DNA from: Burkholderia cenocepacia
GTDB taxonomy: Bacteria > Pseudomonadota > Gammaproteobacteria > Burkholderiales > Burkholderiaceae
Length of the DNA: 64,000 nt
Assembly (NCBI RefSeq): GCF_014211915.1
Contig: NZ_CP060039.1
Coordinates: 2,852,001 to 2,916,000, forward strand
Reading direction: 5' to 3'
The notes below the pieces were generated by a model. The model was given only the letters and a program-made list of their open reading frames with translations. It was not told where the DNA came from and ran no database searches. Shown here one piece after another: positions 1 through 8,759 of this stretch; position 1 is the first letter of the stretch; every line of letters starts with the position of its first letter. The translations under genes were made by a program, and so were the position numbers.

Positions 1-1472
1 GGCACCTTCGAATGGCTCGCTTCCTGGATCAGCTTGCCGACGGTCGGATCGATCGCATCGGTGAACGGCTTCGGATCGATGCCGACCGCCAGCACGATCA
101 GCGCGAGCGACGCGAACATCACGATCTCGCGACGATTCAGGTCGGCGAGCTTCGCGATCCGCTGGCTCGCGACCTTGCCGAACACGACGCGCTTGAGCAT
201 CCACAGCGTGTACGACGCGCTGAGGATCAGCGTGAGCGCCGCGATCGCACCGATCCAGAAGTTGAAGCGGATCGCGCCCATGATCACCATGAACTCGCCG
301 ACGAACCCCGACGTGCCCGGCAGACCGACGTTGGCCATCGCGAACAGCAGCGTGAAGGTCGCGAAACGCGGCATCACGCCCGCCACGCCGCCGTACGCGG
401 CGATCTCGCGCTGCCTGGTACGATCCACGAGCACGTTCACGCACAACAGCATCGCGCCCGCCACGAAGCCGTACGACACGAGTTGCACGATCGCGCCTTC
501 GACGCCGATCCGGTTGAACAGGAACAGCCCCAGCGTGACGATCCCCATGTGCGCGACCGTCGAATACGCGAGCAGCTTGCCGAGATCGGTCTGCGCGAGC
601 GCGATCAGGCTCGCGTAGACGATCGCGAACAGCGACAGCGCGATCACGGCCGGCGCGAAGAAGTGGCTCGCGTCCGGCGTGATCGGCAGCGCGAAGCGCA
701 GGAACCCGTAACCGCCGAGCTTGAGCATCGCGAGCATCAGCGCGGCGCCCGTCGGGCCGTCCGTGTACACGTCGCTCAGCCACGTGTGGACCGGCCACAT
801 CGGCACCTTGACCGCGAACGCCGCGAAGAAGCCGAGGAACACCAGCAACTGCGGCGCGAAGCCGAGCTGCAGCGTGCGCCACACGGCCATGTCGAACGTA
901 TGCGACTGCGCGTACAGGTACAGCATCGCCATCAGCAGAAACAGCGAGCCGGCGAACGAGATGAAGAAGAACTTCACGGCCGCATACACGCGTCGCTCGC
1001 GCCCCCACGTACCGATCAGCAGGTACAGCGGGATCAGCGTCGCCTCGAAGAAGATGAAGAACAGCAGCCCGTCCTGCGCGACGAATACGCCGACCATCAG
1101 CCCCGACAGGATCAGGAACGACGCGTAGTACTGCGCGACGCGCACCGTGACCGACTCCCACGACGCCACCACCACCACGAGCGTCGTGAATGCGGTCAGC
1201 ACGACGAGCCACAGCGACGCGCCGTCGATGCCGACCCGCCAGCCGGCATTGAATGCCGCCAGCCAGTCGCGTCTTTCGACGAACTGCATCGCCGCCGAAT
1301 GCGCGTCGAAACCGGCGATCAGCGGCACGACGGCCGCCAGCCCGGCGATCGCGCCGATCAGCGCGATCAGTCGTATCCGGCGTGAATGCTGGTCGGAACC
1401 GGCGCGCAGCAGCACCGCGCCGAACAGTATCGGAACCCAGATGGCCAGGCTCAGGAAGGGGAAATCATGCAT
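1..1472 (-). CDS. nuoM: NADH-quinone oxidoreductase subunit M (NuoM-type), 3' end cut by window edge
   Basis: Proton-pumping, antiporter-like membrane subunit of respiratory complex I. The visible 490 codons are nearly full length for the family (about 490-510). Hydrophobic segments run throughout. The charged residues expected of the NuoM family are present: Glu143 (FFEATLIP), Lys222 (FAVKVPMWPVHTW), Lys251 (AMLKLGG) and Glu393 (FVGEF). The normally conserved His of the SHG-type motif is Tyr334 here (LVSYGFVAG). The start is ATG at 1472 (MHDFPFLSL), with only a weak AAGG upstream. In a standard nuo operon nuoL lies directly upstream; here 478 bp of non-coding DNA does, so this is probably a second, stand-alone copy. 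Whether nuoN follows cannot be seen. Confidence 0.9.
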   Translation of the reverse strand, partial: MHDFPFLSLAIWVPILFGAVLLRAGSDQHSRRIRLIALIGAIAGLAAVVPLIAGFDAHSAAMQFVERRDWLAAFNAGWRVGIDGASLWLVVLTAFTTLVVVVASWESVTVRVAQYYASFLILSGLMVGVFVAQDGLLFFIFFEATLIPLYLLIGTWGRERRVYAAVKFFFISFAGSLFLLMAMLYLYAQSHTFDMAVWRTLQLGFAPQLLVFLGFFAAFAVKVPMWPVHTWLSDVYTDGPTGAALMLAMLKLGGYGFLRFALPITPDASHFFAPAVIALSLFAIVYASLIALAQTDLGKLLAYSTVAHMGIVTLGLFLFNRIGVEGAIVQLVSYGFVAGAMLLCVNVLVDRTRQREIAAYGGVAGVMPRFATFTLLFAMANVGLPGTSGFVGEFMVIMGAIRFNFWIGAIAALTLILSASYTLWMLKRVVFGKVASQRIAKLADLNRREIVMFASLALIVLAVGIDPKPFTDAIDPTVGKLIQEASHSKV

Positions 1473-1950
1473 GTCAACAACGCCTTGAGGAGGTCGCGCC
1501 CTGCATCGGGGACAGGCGCGACGAAAGGGACGAAATCAAATCGACAGGTAGATTTCGTGAATCGCCAATGTTGGCAAAATGTAAAGCGGCATCACCGGAA
1601 AAGTTGATGCCGCTCAAATGCGATCGGGTTAACCAGCATAAAACGATTGAATATTTTCTGCAGCGCAGCAGAACATCAATTTTGCGTGCCCGTGTAGCCT
1701 ACTGATTTTTATGAGTAATTTTTCGTATTGCTCGATGCCGTGTGCGACAGAAATCGACGCAGCGCCGCATTTTTGATGTCAACCGGTCATTTCGGAGGGC
1801 CGGAACGACATGCTTAGCGTTCCGCAGTGCCGCGGTCGCGTGGCCTCTCCTGTCTTACAGAAATACTTTCATTTTTATTTCATTCGATCTCATGCTGCGC
1901 ATACCGCAGATCGAGTTACCCTCGCGCACCACTTCTCACGCGAGCGGCCA
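1473..1950. promoter_or_regulatory. 478-bp non-coding gap with five inverted repeats upstream of nuoM
   Basis: No credible gene on either strand, and the base composition is clearly richer in A+T than the flanks. Inverted repeats, read on the plus strand: GTCGCGCC/GGCGCGAC (1493-1500 and 1515-1522), ACGAAATC/GATTTCGT (1530-1537 and 1551-1558), GCCAA/TTGGC (1564-1568 and 1571-1575), AGCGGCATCA/TGATGCCGCT (1585-1594 and 1605-1614) and TTCTGC/GCAGAA (1656-1661 and 1668-1673). All arms are perfect. None is followed by a T run on either strand, so they do not look like simple terminators. They would lie in the 5' leader of nuoM if it is transcribed from beyond 1673. No convincing promoter was identified. 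Confidence 0.6.
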
Positions 1951-3339
1951 TTAGCGCAGGTGACTCAAGCGATCCCATACGCGCATCGTCACCGCACGAT
2001 AGTGGTCGTGCTGGGCGGGGAAATGGACGAAGCGGCTGTCGCGCGTCGCATAGACCGGGGACGACGCGAGCGTCGTCGCATCGACGATATGGCGCGCGTC
2101 GATCATGCCGGACTCAAGCAACTCCACATAGATCGCCTGCTGGTCGCCACCACTCGCATAGACCGACGAGCGATCGTCGAACTGCTCGATGCGCGCGCAG
2201 ATGCGTTCGACCAGTTCGCGCATCGGCGCCACGTTGCGCACGCCAATCATGCACGAGTTGATCGCCCACGCCGTGTGATCGGTCCCGATCACGAAGTCGC
2301 GCCCCTCGATCGTGCCATCGATGCGCTGGCGCTGGTCGATCGCGAGGATGTCCGCATCGACCCAGAACACGAACGCGTGATGCGGCAGATGTTCGCGAAT
2401 CAGATGCAGCTTCGCCCAGTTCGCGTCGATGCCGTCCGGCAGGAAAGCGGGCGCGGCGCGATACGTGTGGTACGCATAGCCATGTCGCGTGCAGTAGCGG
2501 ACGAAATTCTCCTCGTGCAGGTCGCCATAGCCCGCGATATGCGACGTATGCAGGCTCACGAACGCGATCGGCGCATGCGGATTCACATGCCGCTCTGCTT
2601 CGCGCGGTCGCTGCTGTGCGGCGCACCAGTCGTCCATCGCGCGCGGACAGTCGCCGCGCTGGTACCGTTCGGCATCGTCGACGAGCGCCGTCACGTAGCG
2701 GAAGTCGTAATCGGGCACCGGCGCCCAGAAGCCGTTCACGTCTCGCCACTCGGGTGCCTGGTGCGCCACGAGCGGTCGCGCGCCGGCGATCGAATCGATC
2801 GACACGCCATCGCTCCAGACCGTCTGGGCCGACGCGAAATGGCCGTTCGCAAGCGGTACGTCGAATGGCAGCGGTGGAAAGTGCGCTGCCAGCAGCGTCG
2901 CCTCGCACGCGTGCTGCCGCTCCGGAAGATGCATCGCCCACTTGCCCAGTTCGAGCGCCAGCCGGCGCAACTGCTCGCGTACGTCGGGCACGTTGCGGAA
3001 GATCATGCCGCTCGCGGCGGGCAACGCCGATTTCGACGTCTGCGTCGTGACGATCGCGTCGTAACCGTGCGCGACATCCGTCAGCGCGTGCGGATCGAAC
3101 ACGACGGAGAACGGGTCGAGCACGAGCAGCAACGCACCGTGCTCCATCGCAACGAGTTGCGCGATGATCGCGTGGTACTTGTACAGCACTTGCTGGCGCT
3201 CGCCATACACGTGCATGCCGTCGACCGTCGCCTGCCGGTAGCCGTGCAGATCCGCGTAACGTGCGTGGTTGTCGATCAATCCGTCGACAGGTCGATGAGA
3301 CAGGACGGTCAGAACGGAATGCGGGGTTGCCACGAGCAT
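1951..3339 (-). CDS. Glycosyltransferase with two tandem GT-A-like domains (GMA12/MNN10-like)
   Basis: Protein of 462 residues. The C-terminal half has the pattern of nucleotide-sugar transferases: HGY, a WAKLHLI helix, and the strand FVFWVDADILAI with a DxD metal/sugar-nucleotide motif, then CMIGVRNV. The N-terminal half shows the same order (LHGY, YKYHAII, LLLVLDPFSVV, GMIFRNV), so it is probably an internal duplication with the DxD degraded to LDP. Substrate unknown; perhaps surface or secondary-metabolite glycosylation. No signal peptide, so probably cytoplasmic. I chose ATG 3339 because the first beta strand begins just after it; an in-frame ATG at 3402 adds 21 residues without a ribosome site. 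The gene stands alone, downstream of tRNA-Ser and its terminator. Confidence 0.7.
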   Translation of the reverse strand: MLVATPHSVLTVLSHRPVDGLIDNHARYADLHGYRQATVDGMHVYGERQQVLYKYHAIIAQLVAMEHGALLLVLDPFSVVFDPHALTDVAHGYDAIVTTQTSKSALPAASGMIFRNVPDVREQLRRLALELGKWAMHLPERQHACEATLLAAHFPPLPFDVPLANGHFASAQTVWSDGVSIDSIAGARPLVAHQAPEWRDVNGFWAPVPDYDFRYVTALVDDAERYQRGDCPRAMDDWCAAQQRPREAERHVNPHAPIAFVSLHTSHIAGYGDLHEENFVRYCTRHGYAYHTYRAAPAFLPDGIDANWAKLHLIREHLPHHAFVFWVDADILAIDQRQRIDGTIEGRDFVIGTDHTAWAINSCMIGVRNVAPMRELVERICARIEQFDDRSSVYASGGDQQAIYVELLESGMIDARHIVDATTLASSPVYATRDSRFVHFPAQHDHYRAVTMRVWDRLSHLR

Positions 3340-3380
3340 CACCTCGAGTCGCGCGGAACGATACGCGATATGTAGCGCAT
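3339..3380 (-). other. Possible 13-codon leader ORF overlapping the glycosyltransferase start
   Basis: A mini-ORF (MRYISRIVPRDSR) starts at 3380 with a GGGAGTGG element about five bases upstream. It ends with a TGATG that shares bases with the chosen start of the glycosyltransferase. The arrangement could couple translation of the downstream gene, whose own ribosome site is poor. This is inference from spacing only, and such short frames arise by chance. Confidence 0.25.
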
Positions 3381-3492
3381 GACCGCCACTCCCGTCGAGC
3401 ATTCATTGCCCGAATGCCGTATCGACGATGCGCGCCCGAAGACGAGACTCGACGGCATCGATGCTTGGCGCACGACACCACACGGTGGGCCG

Positions 3493-3534
3493 GAAAAAGA
3501 AAAAGCCCCGCAAGTCCGAGAACTTGCGGGCTTT
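3493..3534 (-). terminator. Rho-independent terminator of tRNA-Ser
   Basis: On the minus strand a GC-rich stem (GCCCGCAAGT / ACTTGCGGGC, arms 3522-3531 and 3506-3515) with a short loop and one extra C is followed by a T-rich tract broken by one C (complement of 3493-3504). It lies about 12 bases past the encoded CCA of tRNA-Ser. Confidence 0.85.
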
Positions 3535-3545
3535 GTCACCGCTTT

Positions 3546-3639
3546 TGGCGGAGACGGAGGGATTCGAACCCTCGATCCAGGTTTTGGCCCAGATGCTCCC
3601 TTAGCAGGGGAGTGCCTTCGACCTCTCGGCCACGTCTCC
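3546..3639 (-). tRNA. serX: tRNA-Ser (anticodon GCU)
   Basis: The minus strand folds as a class II tRNA. Acceptor arms GGAGACG and CGTCTCC pair (3633-3639 and 3550-3556), with discriminator G at 3549 and CCA encoded at 3546-3548. The anticodon loop CTGCTAA gives GCU, reading AGC/AGU serine codons. A long variable arm (about GCATCTGGGCC) and a GGTTCGAATCC T-arm are present, as expected for tRNA-Ser. It is a single gene with its own terminator. The symbol is generic. Confidence 0.95.
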
Positions 3640-3749
3640 CAAACTTTCGCTCGCACCAGGGAGGCAGTGCGACGAGAACGAGATAATATAGGGTTTCGAA
3701 CCGTGCGTCAATTTCCGTGATGCAGTTTCTTCAATGCATCACGAAAAAT

Positions 3750-5003
3750 TCACGACGCCTGGTCGAGTTCGAATACCTTGTGCAGCGCGCGGACGGCCAG
3801 CTCCATGTATTTCTCGTCGATCAGCACCGAAATCTTGATTTCGGACGTCGAGATCATCTGGATGTTGATGCCCTCTTCCGACAGCGTACGGAACATCTTG
3901 CTCGCGACGCCCACGTGCGAACGCATGCCGACGCCGACGACCGACACCTTCGACACCTTCGGGTCGCCCTGCACGCGCTCGGCGCTCACATGGCCCTGCA
4001 CCTGGTTGGTGAGGATGTCCATCGCCTTCTGGTAGTCGCCGCGGCCGACCGTGAACGTGAAGTCGGTCTTGCCTTCGACGCTCTGGTTCTGGATGATCAT
4101 GTCGACGTCGACGTTCGCATCGGCCACCGGGCCGAGGATCTGATATGCGATGCCCGGCTTGTCGGGCACGCCCATCACAGCAATGCGTGCTTCGTCGCGC
4201 TGGAACGCGATGCCGGAAATGACTGCCTTTTCCATGGTCTCGTCTTCTTCAAAAGTAATCAGGGTGCCCGAGCGCATTTCTTCGTCGAGCGCAATCAGCG
4301 GATCGGTCAGGCTCGACAGCACACGCGTCTTCACCTGGTATTTGCCGGCGAATTCGACCGAGCGGATCTGCAGGACCTTCGAGCCGAGGCTGGCCATTTC
4401 CAGCATCTCCTCGAACGTCACGCGGTCGAGGCGGCGCGCCTCTTCGACGACCCGCGGATCGGTCGTGTAGACGCCGTCGACGTCGGTATAGATCAGGCAC
4501 TCTTCGGCACCCAGCGCAGCCGCCACCGCCACCGCCGACGTGTCCGAGCCGCCCCGGCCCAGCGTCGTGATGTGGCCGTCCGGATCGACGCCCTGGAAGC
4601 CCGTGATGATCACGACCTTGCCTGCGTTCAGATCGTCCTTCACGCGCTCATCGTCGATCGAGTGAATGCGTGCTTTCGTAAACGCGCTGTCCGTCTTGAT
4701 CGGCACTTGCCAGCCGGCATAGCTCACGGCCTCGACGCCGATTTCCTGCAGCGCGATCGACAGCAGGCCGACGCTGACCTGCTCGCCGGTCGACGCGATC
4801 ATGTCGAGCTCACGCGGGCTCGGCTGGCTCGAAATCTCTTTCGCGAGACCGAGCAGACGGTTGGTTTCGCCGGACATCGCCGAAGGCACGACCACCATCT
4901 GGTGCCCGGCCTGATGCCATTTTGCGACGCGTTTCGCGACGTTCTTGATGCGCTCGACCGAGCCCATCGAAGTGCCGCCGTATTTGTGTACGATGAGTGC
5001 CAT
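3750..5003 (-). CDS. lysC: Aspartate kinase (aspartokinase)
   Basis: Phosphorylates L-aspartate, the first step toward lysine/diaminopimelate, threonine and methionine; cytoplasmic. 417 residues, typical of the monofunctional, lysine/threonine-sensitive class. The N-terminal kinase motif KYGGTS is at residues 7-12; the GRGGSDTSA segment follows in the middle; two C-terminal ACT domains (about 265-417) carry the regulatory site ([23 protein letters not shown]). ATG 5003 gives the family N-terminus [10 protein letters not shown]; a longer open frame upstream (to 5165) has no family similarity. The ribosome site is weak. The 342-bp upstream gap suggests its own promoter rather than co-transcription with tilS. 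Confidence 0.97.
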   Translation of the reverse strand: MALIVHKYGGTSMGSVERIKNVAKRVAKWHQAGHQMVVVPSAMSGETNRLLGLAKEISSQPSPRELDMIASTGEQVSVGLLSIALQEIGVEAVSYAGWQVPIKTDSAFTKARIHSIDDERVKDDLNAGKVVIITGFQGVDPDGHITTLGRGGSDTSAVAVAAALGAEECLIYTDVDGVYTTDPRVVEEARRLDRVTFEEMLEMASLGSKVLQIRSVEFAGKYQVKTRVLSSLTDPLIALDEEMRSGTLITFEEDETMEKAVISGIAFQRDEARIAVMGVPDKPGIAYQILGPVADANVDVDMIIQNQSVEGKTDFTFTVGRGDYQKAMDILTNQVQGHVSAERVQGDPKVSKVSVVGVGMRSHVGVASKMFRTLSEEGINIQMISTSEIKISVLIDEKYMELAVRALHKVFELDQAS

Positions 5004-5345
5004 TGTCGTTCTGAACTGGAGGAGAAACCGCACGGGCGCGCTGGGCAGGCCGCGTAGCCGTTCGGTCACGCGGCTTGTGGCTGTGGACGGACGACGAGGG
5101 GGACGGCTGGGACGCAACACGCAAGCGTGGCGGATTTTGCCCGGAAGGCCGATCAGGCCGCGCAAACCGGGTACGTCACGCGGAGAACCTGCACAAAACG
5201 CTCAAAAATCGAGCCGAGCAAACGACCGAGCGTACCCGATAGAAGCCCGCTTGACAAGCCGCGCGCCGTGTCGGCGGCCGTTCCGGCGCTGTTTACCAAA
5301 TGGTGAAAATCGGCCCGCCATCGCGCGTTCGACCGCCTGCCGCTG
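5004..5345. other. 342-bp gap between tilS and lysC
   Basis: No gene is supported. Apart from the promoter candidate at 5229-5257 I see nothing definite. There is no recognisable lysine riboswitch: the sequence is too GC-rich and lacks the paired helices expected. Confidence 0.5.
5229..5257 (-). promoter_or_regulatory. Candidate sigma-70 promoter for lysC
   Basis: On the minus strand TTGTCA (5252-5257) and TACGCT (5229-5234) are separated by 17 bp. Start would be about 220 bases before the lysC ATG. Both boxes deviate from consensus. Confidence 0.35.
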
Positions 5346-6767
5346 CTAGGCGATCAGCAGGTCGGGGCGCCATTCGATCCGGCGCCATGCCGCATCCCCG
5401 GGCGCCGCGTCGGCCGGTTCGCCGATGTCGCGATTGACGCCCACCCGCGGCACGTAGATCAGCCGGTCACCCGCGAACAGCAGCGGCACGTCGCGTTGCC
5501 AGGCCGGCACCCCGCGCTCCTGGAACAGGTTCTTCAGCGTCCGGCCCGGCCCGCCCGGCGACGTGCGCATCCGTTCGCCGCCGGCACGGGCGCGCGCCGC
5601 CAGCCGGGTACCGCGCAGCAGCGCCTCGGGCACCGCGTCGGCGCTGCCCGCGTCGGCGGGCGCGAACACGAACGTGCCGCGCCATCCCGGCAGATGCCAC
5701 ACTTCCTCCCCGTCCCACGCGAGTGCCGCCTCCGGCTGCGGCGTCCCCGTGCCGTCGTCGGCCGGCTCGCTGCTGTCGCCCGCCTCCCAGTACACGACAT
5801 CGCGATAGAGCCGCAGGCACTGCCCCGCGTGATCCACACGCAGCGCATGCGCGTCGTGCGCCGCGCGCAGTTGCCGCATCATGTTGGCCAGACGGGTAGC
5901 CGACGCGCCCGGCAAACCGAGCCGGCGCATCCAGAAGCGCAGCAGGTTCGCGCCGCGCGTGTCGTCGAATCCTGCCAGCGCGTCGCGCGACAACGCGTGA
6001 CCGTCATCGCGCGCGGCGACGGCGAAATCGAGCTCGGCCAGATCGTCGAGCAGCCGCTGAGCGGCGGCCGCATGCTGGGCCGCGCGGCCGAGCGCGTCGC
6101 GAAAGCCCGGGAAATGCATGGCCAGCGCCGGCAGCACGTCGACGCGCAGCGCATTGCGCGCATAGCGCGTATCGCCGTTCGATTCGTCGTCGATCCACGC
6201 GAGCGCGTGCTGCTCCGCGTAGCGCTCGAGTTGTGCGCGCAACAGTCGCAGCAACGGGCGCACCCGCTCGATGCTCGCGCCGTCCGGGCGATAACGCGGC
6301 GCCATCGCGGCGAGCCCCGCGATTCCCGCCCCGCGCAACAGTTGCAGCAGCACCGTCTCCGCCTGGTCGTCCGCATGTTGCGCGAGCCACAGCGCCGCCA
6401 CGCCATGGCGTTCGCCCATCTCGTCGAGCGCCGCGTAGCGACGCTCGCGCGCGGTCGCCTCGATCCCGAGCCCGCTGTCGCGCGGCACGTCGACGCGCAT
6501 CGATTCGAATGCGACGCCGAGCCGCGCCGCTTGCCCTTCGGCATGCGCGACCCACGCATCGGCGTTCGCGCTCAGGCCGTGATGCACGTGCAGCGCGACG
6601 CAGCGCGATGCGCCCGCGACGCGCACGGCCGCATCGAGCAGCACGGTCGAATCGAGGCCGCCGCTGTAGGCGATCGCGATGCGCGCGTCCGGCGGCAGAC
6701 CGGAAAGCGCAACGCCGACCGCGTCGAGGACGACGCGGTCAGCGGAGAATTCGGTGGGTGGGATCAC
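5346..6767 (-). CDS. tilS: tRNA(Ile)-lysidine synthase
   Basis: Modifies cytidine 34 of the CAU-anticodon tRNA-Ile with lysine, switching decoding from AUG to AUA; essential and cytoplasmic. 473 residues. The PP-loop ATP-binding motif SGGLDS is at about 35-40 (AIAYSGGLDSTVLL). The central tRNA-binding domain contains the ARNALR segment. The C-terminal TilS domain has the signature GGERMRTSPGGPGRTLKNLF and ends with a barrel (LIYVPRVGVN). The start is GTG 6767, 46 bases after accA stops; no strong ribosome site. The accA-tilS order is common in proteobacteria, so the two are probably co-transcribed. Confidence 0.95.
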   Translation of the reverse strand: MIPPTEFSADRVVLDAVGVALSGLPPDARIAIAYSGGLDSTVLLDAAVRVAGASRCVALHVHHGLSANADAWVAHAEGQAARLGVAFESMRVDVPRDSGLGIEATARERRYAALDEMGERHGVAALWLAQHADDQAETVLLQLLRGAGIAGLAAMAPRYRPDGASIERVRPLLRLLRAQLERYAEQHALAWIDDESNGDTRYARNALRVDVLPALAMHFPGFRDALGRAAQHAAAAQRLLDDLAELDFAVAARDDGHALSRDALAGFDDTRGANLLRFWMRRLGLPGASATRLANMMRQLRAAHDAHALRVDHAGQCLRLYRDVVYWEAGDSSEPADDGTGTPQPEAALAWDGEEVWHLPGWRGTFVFAPADAGSADAVPEALLRGTRLAARARAGGERMRTSPGGPGRTLKNLFQERGVPAWQRDVPLLFAGDRLIYVPRVGVNRDIGEPADAAPGDAAWRRIEWRPDLLIA

Positions 6768-6813
6768 GAGCGAGACGCGCGTGCAGCGGCACGCGCCTTG
6801 AATACACGGCCGG

Positions 6814-7785
6814 TCATGCGCCGGGCGTGGTTTCCTTGAACTTGCCGTAGGCCATCAGGCGCTCGAAGCGGCGCTCGCGCAGCGCATCGATGCTCATGCC
6901 CTGGAACTGGCGCAGCGAATCGGCCAGCGCACGGCGCAGCAACGCGGCCATGCCCTTCGGATCGCGATGCGCGCCGCCGAGCGGCTCGTTGATGATCTTG
7001 TCGATCAGGCCGAGCGCCTTCAGGCGGTGCGCGGTCAGGCCCAGCGCTTCCGCGGCTTCCGGCGCCTTCGCGGCGCTCTTCCACAGGATCGACGCGCAGC
7101 CTTCCGGCGAGATCACCGAGTAGGTCGAGAACTGCAGCATCATCACCGTGTCGGCCACGGCGATCGCCAGCGCACCGCCCGAACCGCCCTCGCCGATCAC
7201 CGTCGTGATGATCGGCGTCTTCAGCTCGGCCATCACGTACAGGTTGCGACCGATCGCCTCCGACTGGCCGCGCTCTTCGGCGCCGATGCCCGGGTACGCG
7301 CCCGGCGTGTCGACGAACGTGAAGATCGGCAGCCCGAACTTCTCGGCGAGACGCATCAGGCGTTCGGCCTTGCGATAGCCTTCCGGACGCGGCATCCCGA
7401 AGTTGCGCGCGGCGCGCTCCTTCGTGTCGCGGCCCTTCTGGTGACCGATCACCATGCACGGATGGCCGCCGAAGCGCGCGAGACCGCCGACGATCGACAG
7501 GTCGTCCGCGAACGCGCGGTCGCCATGCAGCTCGTGAAAATCGGTAAACAGCTCCGCGACGTAGTCGAGCGTGTACGGCCGCTGCGGGTGCCGCGCGATC
7601 TGCGAAACCTGCCACGGCGACAGGTTCGCGTAGAGGTCTTTCGTCAGTTGCTGGCTTTTCTTCGACAGCCGCTCGATTTCTTCCGAAATATCGACAGCCG
7701 AGTCGTCCTGCACGAATCGCAGCTCTTCGATCTTGGCCTCGAGTTCGGCGATCGGCTGTTCGAAATCCAGAAACGTGGTCTTCAT
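6814..7785 (-). CDS. accA: Acetyl-CoA carboxylase carboxyltransferase subunit alpha
   Basis: With AccD (not in this window) transfers the carboxyl group from biotin to acetyl-CoA, making malonyl-CoA for fatty-acid synthesis. 323 residues, standard length. The N-terminal helical region ([17 protein letters not shown]) is followed by the crotonase-fold core with the conserved [38 protein letters not shown] and [10 protein letters not shown] stretches. Start ATG 7785 matches the family N-terminus. It is the likely first gene of an accA-tilS unit; 103 bases separate it from the preceding glycosylase. Confidence 0.97.
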   Translation of the reverse strand: MKTTFLDFEQPIAELEAKIEELRFVQDDSAVDISEEIERLSKKSQQLTKDLYANLSPWQVSQIARHPQRPYTLDYVAELFTDFHELHGDRAFADDLSIVGGLARFGGHPCMVIGHQKGRDTKERAARNFGMPRPEGYRKAERLMRLAEKFGLPIFTFVDTPGAYPGIGAEERGQSEAIGRNLYVMAELKTPIITTVIGEGGSGGALAIAVADTVMMLQFSTYSVISPEGCASILWKSAAKAPEAAEALGLTAHRLKALGLIDKIINEPLGGAHRDPKGMAALLRRALADSLRQFQGMSIDALRERRFERLMAYGKFKETTPGA

Positions 7786-7888
7786 GTGTTCGAATCCTTG
7801 GGTCTTGCGGCAGCGCGTATTCTACCCGCGCGGGCGACGCTCAAAACCGGCTCTCAACTATTGATGTTTAAAACCCGATAGCCGACGC

Positions 7889-8716
7889 TCAGGCGTCGGC
7901 GTCGGGCGCATCGAGGCTGCGCCACATGTACCAGGTCGCGACGGTGCGCCACGGCTCCCAGTTGGCCGCGACCTCGCGCGCCTCGCTGCGCGTGACGGGT
8001 TCGCCGCTGAAGTAATTGACGCTGATCGCACGGATCAGGCCCGGGTCGTCGAGCGGCAGCACGTCCGGCCGCGACAGGTTGAAGATCAGGAACATCTCGG
8101 CCGTCCAGCGGCTGATGCCGCGGATCTGCGTGAGTTCCGCGATCACGTCCTCGTCGTCCATCGACGTCCATTTGTCGACGTGCAGCGCCCCCGACACGAA
8201 ATGCTGCGCGAGATCGAGGATGTATTCCGTCTTGCGTTTCGACAACCCGCACGCGATCAGCTTGTCCGCGCCGAGCCGGATCACCGGTTGCGGCGCGAGT
8301 TTCGGGCAGGCGTCCTCGATGCGCGCCCACAGCGACTGGGCGGACGGCACCGAAATCTGCTGGCCGACGACCGAGCGCGCGAGCGTGACGAACGGGTCGC
8401 CGCGCTTCACCAGATGCGCGGGGCCGAACTTCGGAATCAGTTTCTTCAGGATCCGGTCGCGCTTGACGAGGTCCGCGCACGCCTTGTCCCAATAGGCGGG
8501 ACGCACGACGCCCTCCTCGCCGTCCGCTTCGGACGCACGTATCTTGCGGGCCGCGTCGGCGGCCGGCTGCGCGGCCGCCGGCTGCGCATGACCGTTCAGC
8601 GCGCCGTTCGGCACGGCGCGCGTCGCGTCCGCCTTCGCCGCCGGTACGCGCTTGGCTGCCGGACGCGCGGCGACCGGGGTCGCGCGCCTGACCGGCGCTT
8701 TTCTGGCCGTTGCCAT
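7889..8716 (-). CDS. DNA-3-methyladenine glycosylase II family (AlkA-type HhH-GPD)
   Basis: Base-excision repair enzyme expected to remove alkylated purines. 275 residues. The HhH-GPD core occupies about 75-265: VVGQQIS at 117-122, the hairpin IRGISRWTAEMFL at 198-210, and LPLDDPG with the probable catalytic Asp224. The first 70 residues are unusual: low-complexity Ala/Pro/Arg/Lys with repeated basic patches (KAPVRRATP, AAKRVPAAK), resembling the basic tails of histone-like proteins. GTAGGAGGCAAG directly before ATG 8716 is a strong ribosome site, so the tail is probably translated. No FeS cysteines. Confidence 0.88.
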   Translation of the reverse strand: MATARKAPVRRATPVAARPAAKRVPAAKADATRAVPNGALNGHAQPAAAQPAADAARKIRASEADGEEGVVRPAYWDKACADLVKRDRILKKLIPKFGPAHLVKRGDPFVTLARSVVGQQISVPSAQSLWARIEDACPKLAPQPVIRLGADKLIACGLSKRKTEYILDLAQHFVSGALHVDKWTSMDDEDVIAELTQIRGISRWTAEMFLIFNLSRPDVLPLDDPGLIRAISVNYFSGEPVTRSEAREVAANWEPWRTVATWYMWRSLDAPDADA

Positions 8717-8759
8717 CTTGCCTCCTACCTGACGGATCGGTCAGTGGAACGCGCTGCGC

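Noticed and set aside
12..1385. Long open frame on the plus strand opposite nuoM
   Set aside because: Very His/Arg/Asp-rich composition without any motif, exactly antisense to a clear NuoM; a GC-bias artefact. The same applies to the long frames opposite bamC, mutS, prfB/lysS, hscA, pyrG and other genes.
3546..3639. tRNA-Ser as an integration site of a genomic island
   Set aside because: No integrase, no direct repeat of the tRNA 3' end and normal composition on both sides.
5004..5345. Lysine riboswitch before lysC
   Set aside because: The expected helices and AT-rich linkers are absent; the region is GC-rich without matching stems.
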